64,000 bases of DNA from Liopterus haemorrhoidalis (GCA_963971575.1 OZ020624.1:12858625-12922624); one strand, 5' to 3'; shown: positions 1 to 12,101, numbered from the stretch's first letter. Translations and numbers: made by a program. Notes: a model not told the origin generated them from the sequence alone.

Positions 1-156
1 ACTATTAACAAAGTACACATACTTATATTCAATGAAAATATAATTTTTTTCCAACTATTTATAAAACCTACAATAATATTTTTAATGTATTTTATTATTT
101 TATGACGGTCGAAGCGCGGGGACTGGGTCAGGTGCCCCCGCCTAGGGACGGCCCTG
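1..156. mobile_element. right end of a hAT-like element running in from the left
   Basis: The GC-rich stretch at 108-156 ends in GACGGCCCTG. Read on the minus strand this begins CAGGGCCGTC, a common hAT terminal motif. The other end and its target duplication lie outside the window, so the superfamily is inferred from the terminus alone. No transposase is visible. Confidence 0.35.
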
Positions 157-520
157 TCTACATATTGAAGAGGATACATATAGTCTTGCATTTTATTTAA
201 AAAAAAAATAAGTTGGCAGTCCTGTGCTGTTATAGTTTTTGAGCATTTACTCTCGTTGCTTGTGATAATATTGTGTGTTTTTCAATAATTATAACACAAA
301 TACATATATGTATATCTTCTTACAAATATGTATTTGTTTGTTTGGAATATAATCTCAAGCTCGGACAGCAGATGTCAGTAAAATGTATTCCTTCGTCACT
401 TTTTATGTTCTAATTAATTCAAAAAATAAAAATGAAATACAGAAAAAAAGGAATGAAATAAAAAGAAAAAACAACTTCATAAATAAAGTCAAGTCGTATT
501 TTGTTAAATTAATATAAAAA
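157..520. other. AT-rich DNA with no recognised feature
   Basis: AT-rich sequence with short A and T runs. I see no coding pattern, RNA gene or repeat boundary. Confidence 0.5.
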
Positions 521-973
521 ATCAGCTGTGGCCACCACAGGACCGACCGCCATCGTAAAGTACTTATATAAAATACATTCTAGCAGCAGAGTAGAAATAA
601 CTTGGTATAATATTTTCTAACAGATATATTATTTATCATGACCATGGAAACGTTACACATAAGTATGAAAAAATATGAGAAAAATTTCTAAAAATTTTAC
701 AGAAATTATTCGAAATTTTTCGTTTTATCAAAAAACGTCTCAAATAAAAGTTATTAGTTATTGCTTTTATAGCAACTTTTGTTCAATAATTTTTTTCGAA
801 ATATTTTTTTGTTGTGAAATATTCACAAAAATCTTAAAATCGACACGAGTAAACTCCCATTTTTAGTCAACCGATTTTTACCAAAAGTTGATCAACACGT
901 GCCATTGATGGCAGAAGCTTAAATATGAAGTTTCATAAAAATCCTTTCAGCCGAATTTGCTCTGCACGTGTAC

Positions 974-1007
<34 letters not shown>

Positions 1008-1144
1008 AGACGGACGGACAGACAGACATGCTAAAAATAGTCAAAACGTTATGTAGGGACCACAATTCGTGGAGATCCATCGAAATCTCGAAACGTCAAA
1101 ATCGGTATGATCACAAAACCTCCCTTATATATGTTGACGGTCGG
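521..1144 (-). repeat. interspersed repeat family R1, copy 1
   Basis: This is the reverse complement of the repeat at 7440-8063 and of a shorter copy at 10569-11031. One end carries ACCGACCGTCAACATAT and the other GTGGCCACCACAGGACC. A GACA/GGAC tetranucleotide tract lies at about 973-1028. Three copies within 11 kb with shared ends show a dispersed family. No protein is encoded and the class is not recognised. Confidence 0.7.
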
Positions 1145-1254
1145 TAAAAATTAAAATTTTAATAATACTGTAATACAAGTAGAAATGTGACATCGTGCAA
1201 AAGGTGAGAAAAAGCACAAGAGTCAGTAAATTATTTCTTAGTATATCTAGCTAA

Positions 1255-1349
1255 TTCGGGATTTTAGGCATTCTGGATTTTAGGCATTGGGGATTTTGGG
1301 CTTTCGGGATTTTAGTATTCGGGGTTTTGGGATTCGGGATTTTGGGCCG
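1255..1349. repeat. degenerate GGGATTTTGGG minisatellite
   Basis: About six imperfect units of roughly 15-18 bases built on CGGGATTTTAGGCATT. Local slippage repeat with no coding meaning. Confidence 0.7.
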
Positions 1350-2095
1350 CACCCATATATTTCATATGAGGCATTATATAAAAACTCTTCATATTTAAAT
1401 AACCAGGCGTAAATTAATTAAAAACAACAAAAAAGCGGTAATTAAAATAATAAATTGATGTGAAGCGTGAATTTTCAGGATTTTATAGGTATTTAATAAG
1501 TGTAAGAAGCCAACAGAATGTTGGATGTCGGAATATTTTTTTGATAAAAAATCTTTTGATAATCATTTTTATTCGTTATTTGAGTACTAAGAGCTTCCAT
1601 TTAATTTTTGAAACCAAATTTGAATAATTTGCGAAAATTTCATCAGGATAAAATTTACATTAAAAAATCCTTGTGGTTCTTTCTACATTTACTTCATGTC
1701 TAAGTCTTCATTAAATTAATAAGAAATATAAATAGTTTCATAAATGGTTTCAGTTTTTTCAATTTAGAAAACTTATTTCTCATTATTAACAATTTATTCG
1801 TCCGAATTTTTTACAGAATCGGGCCGTTTCTCTAAAAAGTTACTACGTTAGTTGCTACTGGGTAACGTTCCTATGAAATAACTTTTATAGTAACTTTCTT
1901 AGCAATCGGCAAACAATTGGTATTCTCTAAGGATAAGCACAAGCAACATTCTTATAACAAGTTATCTTTAGTAAATAATACAAATGTATTATTATGTTTT
2001 TATGGAGAGGGGTCGGCTTATGCATTAATTTAAGTTTGTTACGTCACTCAACACTTTTTAAAATATTATTTTTTTTTATTAAATACATATTTTTT
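1350..2095. other. AT-rich DNA with no recognised feature
   Basis: I see no open frame, inverted termini or known motif in this stretch. Confidence 0.5.
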
Positions 2096-2880
2096 TAACT
2101 GTTTGTATTTTTCCTATAGGTATGTGAGTCAAAGAGCTGTATAAGCATTTTAAATTTCAATTTTCTGTGTAAAGCTGCGTTCAGAGCTCTTTAAATTAGT
2201 TCACTGTACATTGTGCGCTATGGATAAGTTTAGTAGATAGTTTTAACATTCAAGGCAGCTCCGGAAATTAGTGCGTTACGAATAGTGCGACATCTATGCG
2301 TCTTTAAACCAACTACGGTGGCTTCGTAAAATGTTTATTATCTATTATATGGTAGATACCTAATTCGTACCGTAGTCCTAGATTTTTATTAACTGAACCT
2401 AACCTAATTACCTAAATTGATCATATTTACTGTTCGCCTTTGTAATTTTGGGCGAGATTTGTTGTAATCGGCGCGATGACATTTTGTTAGGTTATGTAAA
2501 GGCATACAATATAAACGTTCTCTCCGATGTACACTAAGATAACCAATGTGTTTATGTGTAGGTATGTCTCATTAAAACAACTCACTAACTATAAGTTTGG
2601 AAAACTATCCACAATCGATAACGCATAATCTATTAAATTTGGAGCTCTGAACGGTTCCTCGTATTACCATATGACAAACTTGTTAGTGACAATCAACAGT
2701 GCATAAGATATAGTCTATATTGCACTAATTTAAGAGCTCTGAACGCAGCTTTAATCCATTCGACTACAATTTCTAGCATACAAACAGACACATGTATGAC
2801 GTTATAAGGGTTTTTTGGTGGTCGTACCTACAAAACCCTAAAAATGTACCTAGAATTTGTCGTCACGTACTAGATACCTA
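2096..2880 (-). repeat. interspersed repeat family R2, copy 1 (split by a MITE)
   Basis: The two outer parts (about 2096-2171 and 2752-2880), read on the minus strand, match the repeat at 9935-10430. Shared blocks include TTTTTAGGGTTTTGTAGGTA, the GACGGTATAAGGGG-like block, and the ATGCTTATACAACTC and CACATAGGAAAAATAC blocks in the same order. A weaker copy lies near 46360-46520. Family R2 is not recognised and does not code for a protein. Confidence 0.6.
2172..2751. mobile_element. Tc1/mariner-type MITE, 580 bp, TA target site
   Basis: Terminal inverted repeats begin AAGCTGCGTTCAGAGCTCT and extend about 28 bases, with TA on both sides (2170-2171 and 2752-2753). It interrupts repeat R2; the uninterrupted R2 copy near 10030 serves as an empty site and supports the boundaries. 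There is no transposase, so it is non-autonomous. Assignment to Tc1/mariner rests on the TA target only. Confidence 0.75.
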
Positions 2881-3497
2881 CTAAATCTTGAAATTGAAGA
2901 TTCAATGTTTTGCTGATGCCCCAAGCATGTGCTTCCCTTGTTTATTGGGTAACGCAACCCTGGAAATATTTAATTAAAGTATATATTAATTTATAAATTT
3001 AATAAATTCGAGTGTTTAATATTAAATTAGTTTCAAAATTGAAATATTAAGAAATTACCTGCCTGGGAAATGCCCGTAGTACTTAAGCAATCTGTAAACA
3101 GACAAAAGAGATTAAATCTGTAGACAGATTTAATAGCTTTATATTATAACGCTGTTATAATCCTGAAACAGGTCTGAAACCCAATTTCCAAAAATGCCTC
3201 ATTTATGAAAATATGGGGATAATACGGGTCCTGTAGGGAGCAGGTAGAAGCATTCAGTACATGTTTCGTCGTTGGTGTGTTTAGTGTTGCATTCGGTGCA
3301 TTCTGTTCAAATTAGTGTTAATGTAAGCGTAAGTAATATTCTATTTGTAGAACACTATTTTCAGAGGGTGGTTTATAAGAGAAAACAACTATCACATGCC
3401 TTTGAATATCGAAGAGTTTTTTTTGTTTAATCACCATATTATTTTTGCAAAAATTCCAAAAAGATCAAACTACTATATTTTCTATTCGCAGCGATAT
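2881..3497. other. no recognised feature
   Basis: AT-rich. The short inverted pair AATCTGTAAACAGAC / AATCTGTAGACAGATT near 3090-3130 can form a hairpin. Nothing else is supportable. Confidence 0.4.
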
Positions 3498-3660
3498 CTA
3501 TACTAAGTAATAAATTAGTTCCTTTGTGTGTAGGCATGTATGTATGTTCCCACAAAACTAAACAACCGCTGCACTGATTTAAAACAAAACACACCAGCGT
3601 GTTCACAGCATCGTTTGTGGTAAAATAGGCTATTTTTAATATTATCAGGGTCCCTGATTT
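3498..3660 (+). mobile_element. probable truncated Helitron 5' end
   Basis: The sequence starts TCTATACTAAGTAATAAA after an A, followed by a TGTATGTATGTTCCC block. Many insect Helitrons begin in this style (TC start, TATACTA motif). No 3' hairpin or CTAG end follows, so it is a fragment. Known family resemblance, moderate to low certainty. Confidence 0.4.
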
Positions 3661-3697
3661 TTGAAATAATAAAAATCAAGTAAAATGTTTAAAATCA

Positions 3698-5489
3698 TCC
3701 TATAATATAATACGCCTGTTTGTATGTTCGTATGTTCGGTATGTTCGACCGGTCGTTTCTTCATTCCCCGATAGAGGCGCGCATATGCTAATTATTTATG
3801 TCAAAATTGTTTAAAATATATTGTTGATGCAATAATAGTGAATTTTCTACGAACACTTTTTATAATTATTATAAGATGCAATAATAGTGAATATTCTACG
3901 AACACTTTTTATAATAATTGATAGAATTGTAAGAAATTATTGTTTATGTATTGGACAGTAGTGTGCTGTGAATTTTTGTTTTGAGTGTTGACATTAAATT
4001 AGTAAAAATGACAGTTGTGTTTTTCATTAAAAAATCACTTCACAATCATTAATTTAGTTGTGAAATACACGGATCGGTTTTTTTACGAAACAAAACACAG
4101 AAAAACGTTATCCTTCCGTGATATTCGACATTTTTGATTAAAATTATTATTAGCAGAAAAATAATTATTTTAAAAAATATTTGGTTTTGATGAAAGTAAG
4201 AAAAATGTGACTTTTTTTTCTTTATTATTATTTTTTCAATGCTTTATTATTTTTTTATTTCTACGATTTATAGGACAAGATTTACAATATCCCACTGCAG
4301 ACTCTATACAGATGGCAGCACATAACGACTACACTAAATAATTCAAGAATTATCAGTGGCTCTAAAACAATGGTTTCTGTTTATTTATTCACCTTAAAAG
4401 CACTATCTTAGGTTATGGTTGATAACTGTTTATTTTTTTTTTTTTTTTATAAACCACCTAAAAATAAATTGTATTTTAACTGTTCTGTGCAGGGCTAGGG
4501 ACAGTGATTCACCTTAAAAGTACTATCTTAGGTTATGGTTGATAAATGTTTTTTTTTTTTTTTATAAACCACCTAAAAATAAATTGTTTTTTAACTGTTC
4601 TGTGCAGGGCTAGGGACAGTGATTCACCTTAAAAGCACTATCTTAGGTTATGGTTGATAACTGTTTATTTTTTTTTTTATAAACCACCTAAAAATAAATT
4701 GTATTTTAATTGTTCTGTGCAGGGCTAGGGACAGTGATTCACCTTAAAAGCACTATCTTAGGTTATGGTTGATAACTGTTTATTGTTTTTTTATAAACCA
4801 CCTAAAAATAAATTGTATTTTAACTGTTCTGTGCAGGGCCAGGGACAGTGATTCACCTTAAAAGCACTATCTTAGGTTATGGTTGATAACTGTTTTTTTT
4901 TTTTTTTTTATAAACCACCTAAAAATAAATTGTGTTTTAAAAGTTCTGCACAGTCCCACCTGTTTAGAATCTCTGTATATTGAACAAATGACGTGTGTGT
5001 GACGCATGCGCAGTGGTCAGTGGGATATTGTAAATCTACCCCGTAATTTGAGATATAGTGTAAGTACGCTTTTTTCCGTGTGCCCTTTTTGCCGTGTGTG
5101 TATTTTTTCATGTGTGCTTTTTTCCGTGTGCGTATTAATCCGTGTGCGTTTTTTCCGTGTGCGTATTTTTATATTATATAAGAAAATGGAAAATTAATTT
5201 TAATAAATATATTTTAAATTTAACGTCTCAAATCATTTTTAGTTTTAACATTATAAATATAATGCACTGAGTGAAAATGAATCGTTGTCCCATCTTAAAA
5301 AGTTAATGAATTAATAATTCGGAATAATGCTCATTATTTGCTCAGTTTTTAATAATGGGCGAAGAGTTGATTCAATTTGAATTGGATGAAGTTAGGCGTA
5401 TGGCTAGAGAAAGAAGTCTGAGGTGTCGAGCAAGTTCCACATTAAGGTAATGATTTGTTTGCCAACACAGTTGGCAACAGGTGCACTAG
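3698..5489 (+). mobile_element. non-autonomous Helitron, left copy (1.8 kb)
   Basis: The 5' end is TCCTATAATATAATACGCC preceded by A. The 3' end has the hairpin TGCCAAC-ACA-GTTGGCA followed about 11 bases later by CTAG, then T. This is the classic Helitron layout (A|TC...hairpin...CTAG|T) without target duplication. A second copy in opposite orientation at 57063-58944 ends at the same bases, which confirms the boundaries. It carries a ~116 bp tandem array (4388-4915), TTTTTCCGTGTGCG-like short repeats (5068-5167) and a 31-codon open frame (5355-5450) also open in the other copy. There is no Rep/helicase, so it depends on a partner. Confidence 0.8.
4388..4915 (+). repeat. ~116 bp tandem array inside the Helitron
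   Basis: About 4.5 units, each starting ATTCACCTTAAAAGCACTAT and containing a poly-T tract of variable length and GTTCTGTGCAGGGCTAGGG. Unit starts fall near 4389, 4508, 4623, 4737 and 4850. The inverted Helitron at 57063-58944 has the same array, so the array is part of the element. Confidence 0.85.
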
Positions 5490-6733
5490 TATGGTAATAA
5501 TTCTCTAAAAATATCAATGCTTAAAACTCTGTAACTATTGATCCTGCGAAAGTCTGGTTTGCACCAAAGTCTTGCAGAAAATCCTTCCACAGACATAAAT
5601 TTCTCTTTTATGCCTTATAACTTTATAATTTTTATAAACAAACTAAAACCACCGAAGCGTTCACTGGGCTTTGCTCAAACGTTCTTTACTCTAGGATTGG
5701 GCTCAACAGCGCTATGAAGTGACACCAAGCGGACAGAATTTGAACTAGCGAAACGAGGTTGGGCGACCGCCCAGGACGCCAGGAAGGGCGGCGGACGGCC
5801 ACAAGAAAAATTTTCTCAGAATCTAGTAAAAATTAATTTGTAAAAAAAATAATTACAATGCTACCATTTTAAGTTGCAAGGCAATCTATTTTTTTTTTTT
5901 TTTCTTACGTAAAGATTTAAATTTTAATTCCGAGAATTATTGAAAATCATTTGACAACAAAGAATCTTAAATTCCAAATTCTCAGAAGAATTCAGAAACA
6001 TATGGCATACTCTCGCCTTTTTTGTTCCCGTGAGGGATAAGGGCAATAAAATAAACTCTTTTGTTATACTTCTTTTAGAATTACCAATTACATGACAGAC
6101 GATTTTTAAAACATGTGCGTATCCCTAAAAATCATTGGCGTGTAACAAATATTTTACCAATTGAATCTTCAGAGTCGTTTTATTAAGTTGTTTTATTTTA
6201 ATTACTCGTTTTTGTTATAGAAAGTATGTATATCCAACAATGTTTGATTGTTATTGTTAAAGCGTATACATATTTGATCACTTTTTATAAAAATGTATAC
6301 ATAGTTTGTATAGTATTGTTAACAGATCAAATACGCCTATGGTTTTTTATATAACTATTTTATGAAATTCGGGTTAAAAAGTTAAGAAAATTCAGAGGGG
6401 TGCGCTCCTGTCGGACTATAATATTTTTGCAGCATTAGTTTGTTTACTTACTTCCATAAAAGTAACAAGTGTTAAGATTTGAGTGATTATAATTTTTTTT
6501 ACAAATTTCTGTGTTGGTAAGATAAAAAAATTTGTCTATCTATTTTTATTACAAATACCTGTATGATTAAATTTGAATTTTTAATAACACAACTAGACGA
6601 AAAATTATTTAAAAAAATGCTTCTAAATTTTTTTTATAAATAAACTAAAAACACCGAAGCGTCCACTGGGCTGTGCACATACATTCTTTGCTCTATGATA
6701 GTGCGTTGATAGGCTCTCAATAATGTACATTAA
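5490..6733. other. non-coding DNA with a diverged direct repeat
   Basis: Two related segments, about 5640-5715 and 6640-6715, share AACTAAAACCACCGAAGCGT-like sequence and CACTGGGCT. A GC-rich patch at 5757-5805 resembles hAT internal sequence, but no termini were found. No coding sequence seen. Confidence 0.4.
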
Positions 6734-7189
6734 AGCCTGGAACAGAATGCACAACGCGCTAGTGGCGCGCCGTCATTTGCGTCGTTGAGAACGGCGTTGA
6801 ATTTTCGCCTGCACACAATGCAATAATTTTTAACGCCGTCAAAGTGACACGTGACAACCTATATCTGAGTTTATACGTGCGCTTTCTTTTATTAAAATTA
6901 TAATGGATGATGAAGACTTGTGTGTGATGTTATTTATGTTGTATGCAAGTTATTTATACATACAAACACTTTACCATTCAGTAAAAACTGAGGTTAGGTG
7001 TTCAACGCAACATTCAGCGGCGTCAAAAGTTGGAAGTTGACGAACATTTAATATCAACGGCGTGGAACGCCGTTCAGACGTTGCTCATTCTGTGCACTTG
7101 CATACTATAGTTCGATTTTAAGTTTGCACTGACCGATAGCGCCGTCCAAACGCCGTCAACGCGTCTTAGAACTCGTTGCATTCCCCACT
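6734..7189. mobile_element. PIF/Harbinger-like MITE, 456 bp
   Basis: Flanked by TAA on both sides (6731-6733 and 7190-7192). Inverted termini are AGCCTGGAACAGAATGCA and AGTGGGGAATGCAACGAG. The interior has many GGCGTT/AACGCC motifs. It also has a short open stretch from ATG 6903 beginning MDDED and followed by hydrophobic and Tyr-rich codons, which recalls the start of Harbinger nucleases. The termini match imperfectly, so confidence is moderate. Confidence 0.5.
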
Positions 7190-7439
7190 TAATGGGAACC
7201 GGAATAGTTCAGCAGTACTTTTTGCCGCCACAGATAAGATTTATTTCCCGCCCTAGAGACAAAAGTAAAAACCGAGTTTGTTATACTTACATTCAACATA
7301 TTGCGCCTTTCCAAATTTACACGCTACAGACGAGTGGCTGCTTCGCCTATCAGTAACGCAGGCGCTGTTTTCAACGTTCCACTATCTTTTCGTTACCACC
7401 TTACCAGTTCGCCACACATATGTTTTCGAAATGTTTTTA

Positions 7440-7548
7440 CCGGCCGCCAACATATAAAGGAGGTATTGTGATCATACCGATTTTGACATTTCGATGGATC
7501 TCCACGAATTGAGGTCCCTACATAACGTTTTGATTATTTTTAGCATGG

Positions 7549-7592
<44 letters not shown>

Positions 7593-8063
7593 AGTCCGTC
7601 TGTCTGTCCGTCTATCTGTCCGTCTGTCCGTCCGTCCGACTGTCTGTGTACACGTGCAGAGCAAATTCGGCTGAAAGGATTTTTATGAAACTTCATATTT
7701 AAGCTTCTGACATCAATCGCACGAGTTATTCAACTTTTGGTAAAAATCGGTTGACTAGAAATGGGAGTTTACTCGTGTCGATTTTAAGATTTTTGCGAAT
7801 ATTTAGCAACAGAAAAATATTTCGAAAAAAAAATTATTCAACAAAAGTTATTATAAATGCAATAACTAACAACTTTTATTTGAGACATTTTTTGATAAAA
7901 CGAAAAAAATTTTCATACTTATATGTAACGTTTCCATGGTCATGATAAATAATATCTCTGTTAGAAAATATAATGCCAACTTATTTCTACTCTGCTGCTA
8001 GAATGTATTTTATGCAAGTACTTTGTGATGGCGGTCGGTCCTGTGGTGGCCACAGCTGATTTT
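7440..8063 (+). repeat. interspersed repeat family R1, copy 2
   Basis: Starts GGCCGCCAACATATAAAGGA and ends GGTCGGTCCTGTGGTGGCCA plus CAGCTG. It carries a long TGTC/CGTC tract at about 7550-7645. It is the inverse of copy 1, and the pair looks like two independent insertions. Short frames over the TGTC tract on either strand are repeat artefacts. Confidence 0.75.
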
Positions 8064-8860
8064 TCATATACGAAATTCTTTCTATAACCTTCTACTGAGT
8101 GCTCTTTGCTGCACGAAAGCATTTAAAAACATTAAAAACTATTAATTTTGCTTTCTTTTTTAATGTTGATTTTTTTTTGTATAGATCTAGGTATATCAAA
8201 TGCAGGAAATCATTTTGATAACAAATTCGTAATCTACGAAATTACCTTAATAGAAAACGACACATTTCACACAAAAATAATTAGACATTTCGGAAAACAC
8301 TTATTTGGGTCACAGTGAATTATTGACGGTAACTTGTAAACCAAGTGACGGATATTCATGTATGATGCGGCAAATTGTAGCTAAAAGTCTATTCTACAAA
8401 CATATATTTAGGTATTTTCGTACTTGGCGGGCTATTTTTACTACCACCTTTAACCGGCCGTGGTTCACAAATAGGTGCTGCGGGTCAAAATGATTTAATT
8501 ATTATAAAGTAATGGCATTACATTATCATCTAGTGCAGTATCTTTCAACTTAGGCACTAGATTATCAGCAAGAGAGGGTTGTTAGTTATAAGAAAATAAT
8601 ATTTCCAACTTTTTTCATACCTCAAGTATTATACAAGAGTCCTCAATAAGTGGCGTACGCAAAAAAATATTTAAGGGGGGATTTTTCACAACATCGGATT
8701 TTTTACCTAGTCCCGCTATAAATACTGTTACACAAATTTGGTTCCACAAATCATAAAATATAAATAATTGGGGGAAAACACCTGGAACTTTTTTTTTGTA
8801 ATCTCCACTCCTATGTGGTATTGTTATAATCAGTTTGTCAATGAACATTCAGCTGTAAAC
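8064..8860. other. no recognised feature
   Basis: Short unrelated open frames only. No inverted termini or conserved motif recognised. The right part may be the 5' flank of the mariner-like element. Confidence 0.4.
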
Positions 8861-9898
8861 ATGGTGTGGGGTTATAAAGAAAATCGTATTGCTGTAATTG
8901 CATCACATAAAGTTGAGTAGACGCCGGGAGATATTTTTAATATTTTAAAATATTTGGGTATCAATCGCCAGTTTGTGTATCGCACTATTATTCGGTTCAA
9001 AGATTCTCAAGATATTGAAGATTGGCAAAGAAGTGGTCACCCGCGAAATGTACGAACTCCAGCAGTGATCAAAGCCGTAAGTAACAGAATTTGGAGAAAT
9101 CCATTCCGTAAACAAAAAATCATGTGCAGGGAGATGGGTATGTCCCGCGTTATCAAATCAGACCTAAAGTTGGGGGCTTACCGAAGAAGCACTGGCCACT
9201 TGCTTACTCCATCTCTAAGGGACACCACGAAGACCATAGCTAAACAACTGATTCACCGGTTCTGCGTACCGGTACAACATGTATCGTAAAATTCTTTTTT
9301 CCCATGAGTAAATTTTCAACATCGAACAAAATGATCGGCTGTATGCACATAGCTCTCGAGAGGCGGCTCAAGTCATTGACAGAGTGCAGAGAGGTCATCA
9401 TCCAGCATCTGTGACGGTTTGGTGGGGTATTTCGCATGCAGGGGTTACTGAGCTACATTTTTGTGCTCAGGGTGTGAAGACAAGTGCAAAATCATACCAA
9501 GATGACATATTCGACAAGGTCGTCAAGCTTCTTAATGAGACCATGTATAGTTCTGATCATTGGATCTTCCAGCAAGATTCTGTTCCAGCTCATAAAGCAA
9601 AATCCACACAGTAATGGTTGTAAACTCACACACCGGAGTTCATTAGAGCTGAAGGTTGGCCATCTGGAGGCCCAGATTTAAATCCGCTGGACTACAGATT
9701 GTGGTCAGTGTTGGAGGACATGGTCTGTAGCAGACAACATCCAAATTTGGAGAGTCTAAAGTAATCGTTGAAGAAAGCAGTGGCAAATTTTCCAATGGAT
9801 GTCGTGCGTACTGCCATTCAGAATTGGCCGTCACTTTAAAGGCCTGTGTGAAGGCGAAGGGAGGACATTTATTTACATTTAATATGATATATCCGTAA
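8861..9898 (+). pseudogene. broken Tc1/mariner transposase
   Basis: Successive blocks in shifting frames match a Tc1/mariner transposase. The N-terminus has a helix-turn-helix region (INRQFVYRTIIRF). A linker follows (RSGHPRNVRTPAVIKAV, then AYRRSTGHLLTP). The catalytic part has HHPASVTVWWGIS, then the second catalytic Asp in the block WIFQQDSVPAHKA, then a PDLNPLDY-like C-terminal block before a late stop. The first stop comes within 20 codons of ATG 8861 and at least three frameshifts or stops follow, so it cannot make an active enzyme. In an intact relative this DDE/D enzyme cuts and pastes its element at TA. Terminal repeats were not located. Confidence 0.8.
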
Positions 9899-9934
9899 GT
9901 GAAATAATATAAAAAATCATGTGTAGCGTGCACT

Positions 9935-10430
9935 ATTTTTAGGGTTTTGTAGGTATGACCAAAAACCCCTTATACCGTCATTTTGTCGTCTGTCTGTCTG
10001 TTCGGTAAAAATTGTAGCCAAACGGTTAAATCTAGAAAGTTGCAATTTGGCATGCTTATACAACTCTTTGACCCGCACATAGGAAAAATACTAAAACATC
10101 TAAAAAACATATCCCCCTAAAAATATAAACAAATAGGTGTTCATCGAAAAATTCTGAGTAGGGTATCAAATGAAAGCCCTTAGTAGGTAGATTAACGATC
10201 AAAATTTTATTTTTGCAAAATAAATTATTTAGACGCAGTTTTTGCCAAAAAAGTTTTTTCCCACACCCTGTAGCCCAGATGGTTTAAACTAAAAATCTGA
10301 AAAAATTCTAAGTAATGTGCATTTGTGTGAACCGAAATAGTACAATAGGAATTTTTCATCAGATTATGCTTTCGTAAAAGAACGCATTTTTGTGTTTTTT
10401 GCTTCACTACGTAAAATATTTAATAAATCA
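9935..10430 (+). repeat. interspersed repeat family R2, copy 2
   Basis: Contains TTTTTAGGGTTTTGTAGGTA, a short CTGTCTGTCTGT run and CATGCTTATACAACTC. It matches the split copy at 2096-2880 in opposite orientation and represents the uninterrupted form of that locus. Confidence 0.6.
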
Positions 10431-10468
10431 TCTAAGCCACTGAACTAGCGTGCTTTGGTAGTCTAGTG

Positions 10469-11110
10469 CAGTGTTTCCCAACCTTTTTACTCTCGTGGCA
10501 CATTTTCCAAAGAAGATTCGCGACACACCTACGTAGTCATAGAAGAAATTTATAACGCTAGTTTTTTATCGACCGCCAACATATGTAAGCGAGGTATTGT
10601 GATCATACCGATTTTTACATTTCAAGATTTCGATGGATCTCCACGAATTGAGGTCCCATCATAACGTTTTAACTATTTTTAGCATGATGTCTATCGGTCT
10701 GTCTATGCGTCTGTCGGTCCGTGTACACGTGCAAAACAAATTCGGTTAAAAGGATTTTTATGAAACTTCATATTTAAGCTTTTGACATCAATGGCACGAA
10801 TTGATCAACTTTTAGTAAAAATCGGTTAACTAAAAATGGGAGTTTATTCGTGTCGATATTAAGATTTTTGCGAATATTTCACAACAATATTTCGAAATCA
10901 TTTATTTAACAAAAGTTGCTATAAGACCAATAACTAACAACTTTTATTTGAAACATTTTTTGACAAAGCAGCATAAATTAAACAAGTACTTTTGGTGGCG
11001 GTCGGTCCTGTGGTGGCCACAGCAGATTTTTTTTCTTTAAGATTTCGCGGCACACTTGGTAAATTTTGCGACACACTAATGTGCCGCGGCACACCCTTTG
11101 GGAAACACTG
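10469..11110. mobile_element. hAT MITE with 8-bp target duplication
   Basis: Terminal inverted repeats CAGTGTTTCCCAAC...GGGAAACACTG are flanked by a perfect 8-bp duplication GTCTAGTG (10461-10468 and 11111-11118), diagnostic of hAT. Subterminal GTGGCACA/GCGACACAC motifs repeat near both ends. It hosts a nested copy of repeat R1. No transposase. Confidence 0.85.
10569..11031 (+). repeat. interspersed repeat family R1, copy 3 (nested)
   Basis: Begins GACCGCCAACATATGTAAGC and ends GGTCGGTCCTGTGGTGGCCA. It is shorter than the other two copies because the TGTC tract and middle are reduced. It sits wholly inside the hAT MITE and so inserted after it. Confidence 0.7.
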
Positions 11111-11118
11111 GTCTAGTG

Positions 11119-11781
11119 GCTAACATATTCGCGATGTAAGTTGCAAACTAAAGTTCGCTCTAATCTCAAGGCAATTTTATTTTTTCTGTTTTTTTTTGCA
11201 TTTTTATTTTGTTTAAATTAGTTTTTCAAAATTCTAGTTATATTTGGGCAAATGTTGCATTTAATTTTTAAAAGCGTCAATTTAATAACCAGTGGAAATT
11301 GTTGAAATTGAATACACGGAATCAGAGGGGCGGGGTTATGACTTAAAACAACCAATGGAAACCATAGGCGCAATTTTCAATTTTTATGAACCTTGCTGTA
11401 TAAAAAAAAATAAAATACTGCACATATTTAGAAAATAAAAATATTATAACATATAATTTGTTTTGGCATCCCAAATAATCATCATTCACTTACTAAATAC
11501 CTGCGAAATCCTGAAATGTGTGAAAATTCACACTTCACATCAATTTTTTATTATAATCCAAACAATTTGTAACAGTATTTATGGCAGAACTAGGTATGTA
11601 TTGAAAACGCGCGCAATTTTGAAATGTGGTAATTATAATTTAAGTTATTTTCCTATTTTCGTAAGGGGGGGGGGGATTTATTTTATTTAGATCTGGAAGT
11701 AGCCAAGAAACAAATTACATAAATTGACAGCAGCTCAGAGCTCCCCACATTAAAAAACAATATTTTCTGAAAAAATTAATA
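11119..11781. other. non-coding DNA; poly-G run
   Basis: AT-rich with no conserved coding signal. It contains a run of about ten G near 11666. Confidence 0.45.
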
Positions 11782-12101
11782 CTGTTATAGTCCGTTCAAT
11801 CGTTAGATTGCAACACTGGGCAAATGGAGAATTTTCCCAAGAACGCTATCCTTTCCTTTCTTGGCGAAGTTACCGGTTGCAATACGCGCTGACCTATGAA
11901 GACGCGGTATTCTTCTAAATGCTATTCATTTGTATTCCGTGGTACTAATTTTTGTAAATCATAGAAGTCTCCCATACATTTAGTTTCAATGAATTAACAA
12001 CAAACGAAAATAGAATTGCGCATTTTACAAAATTTTGCAACACCGCTCCCATTTTTCATAAGAGCACTACTGCATTCTAACGTTTGAACGAACTGTAACT
12101 G
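11782..12101. mobile_element. small MITE upstream of the SIAH-like gene
   Basis: Imperfect inverted termini of about 28 bases: GTTATAGTCCGTTCAATCG at the left and, on the other strand from the right, GTTACAGTTCGTTCAAACG. A partial related copy in opposite orientation lies near 18420-18560. A target duplication could not be read with confidence, so the superfamily is open. Confidence 0.5.

Noticed and set aside
7472..7696. open frames on both strands across the TGTC tract
   Set aside because: Low-complexity repeats of four bases stay open in several frames; no other coding evidence.
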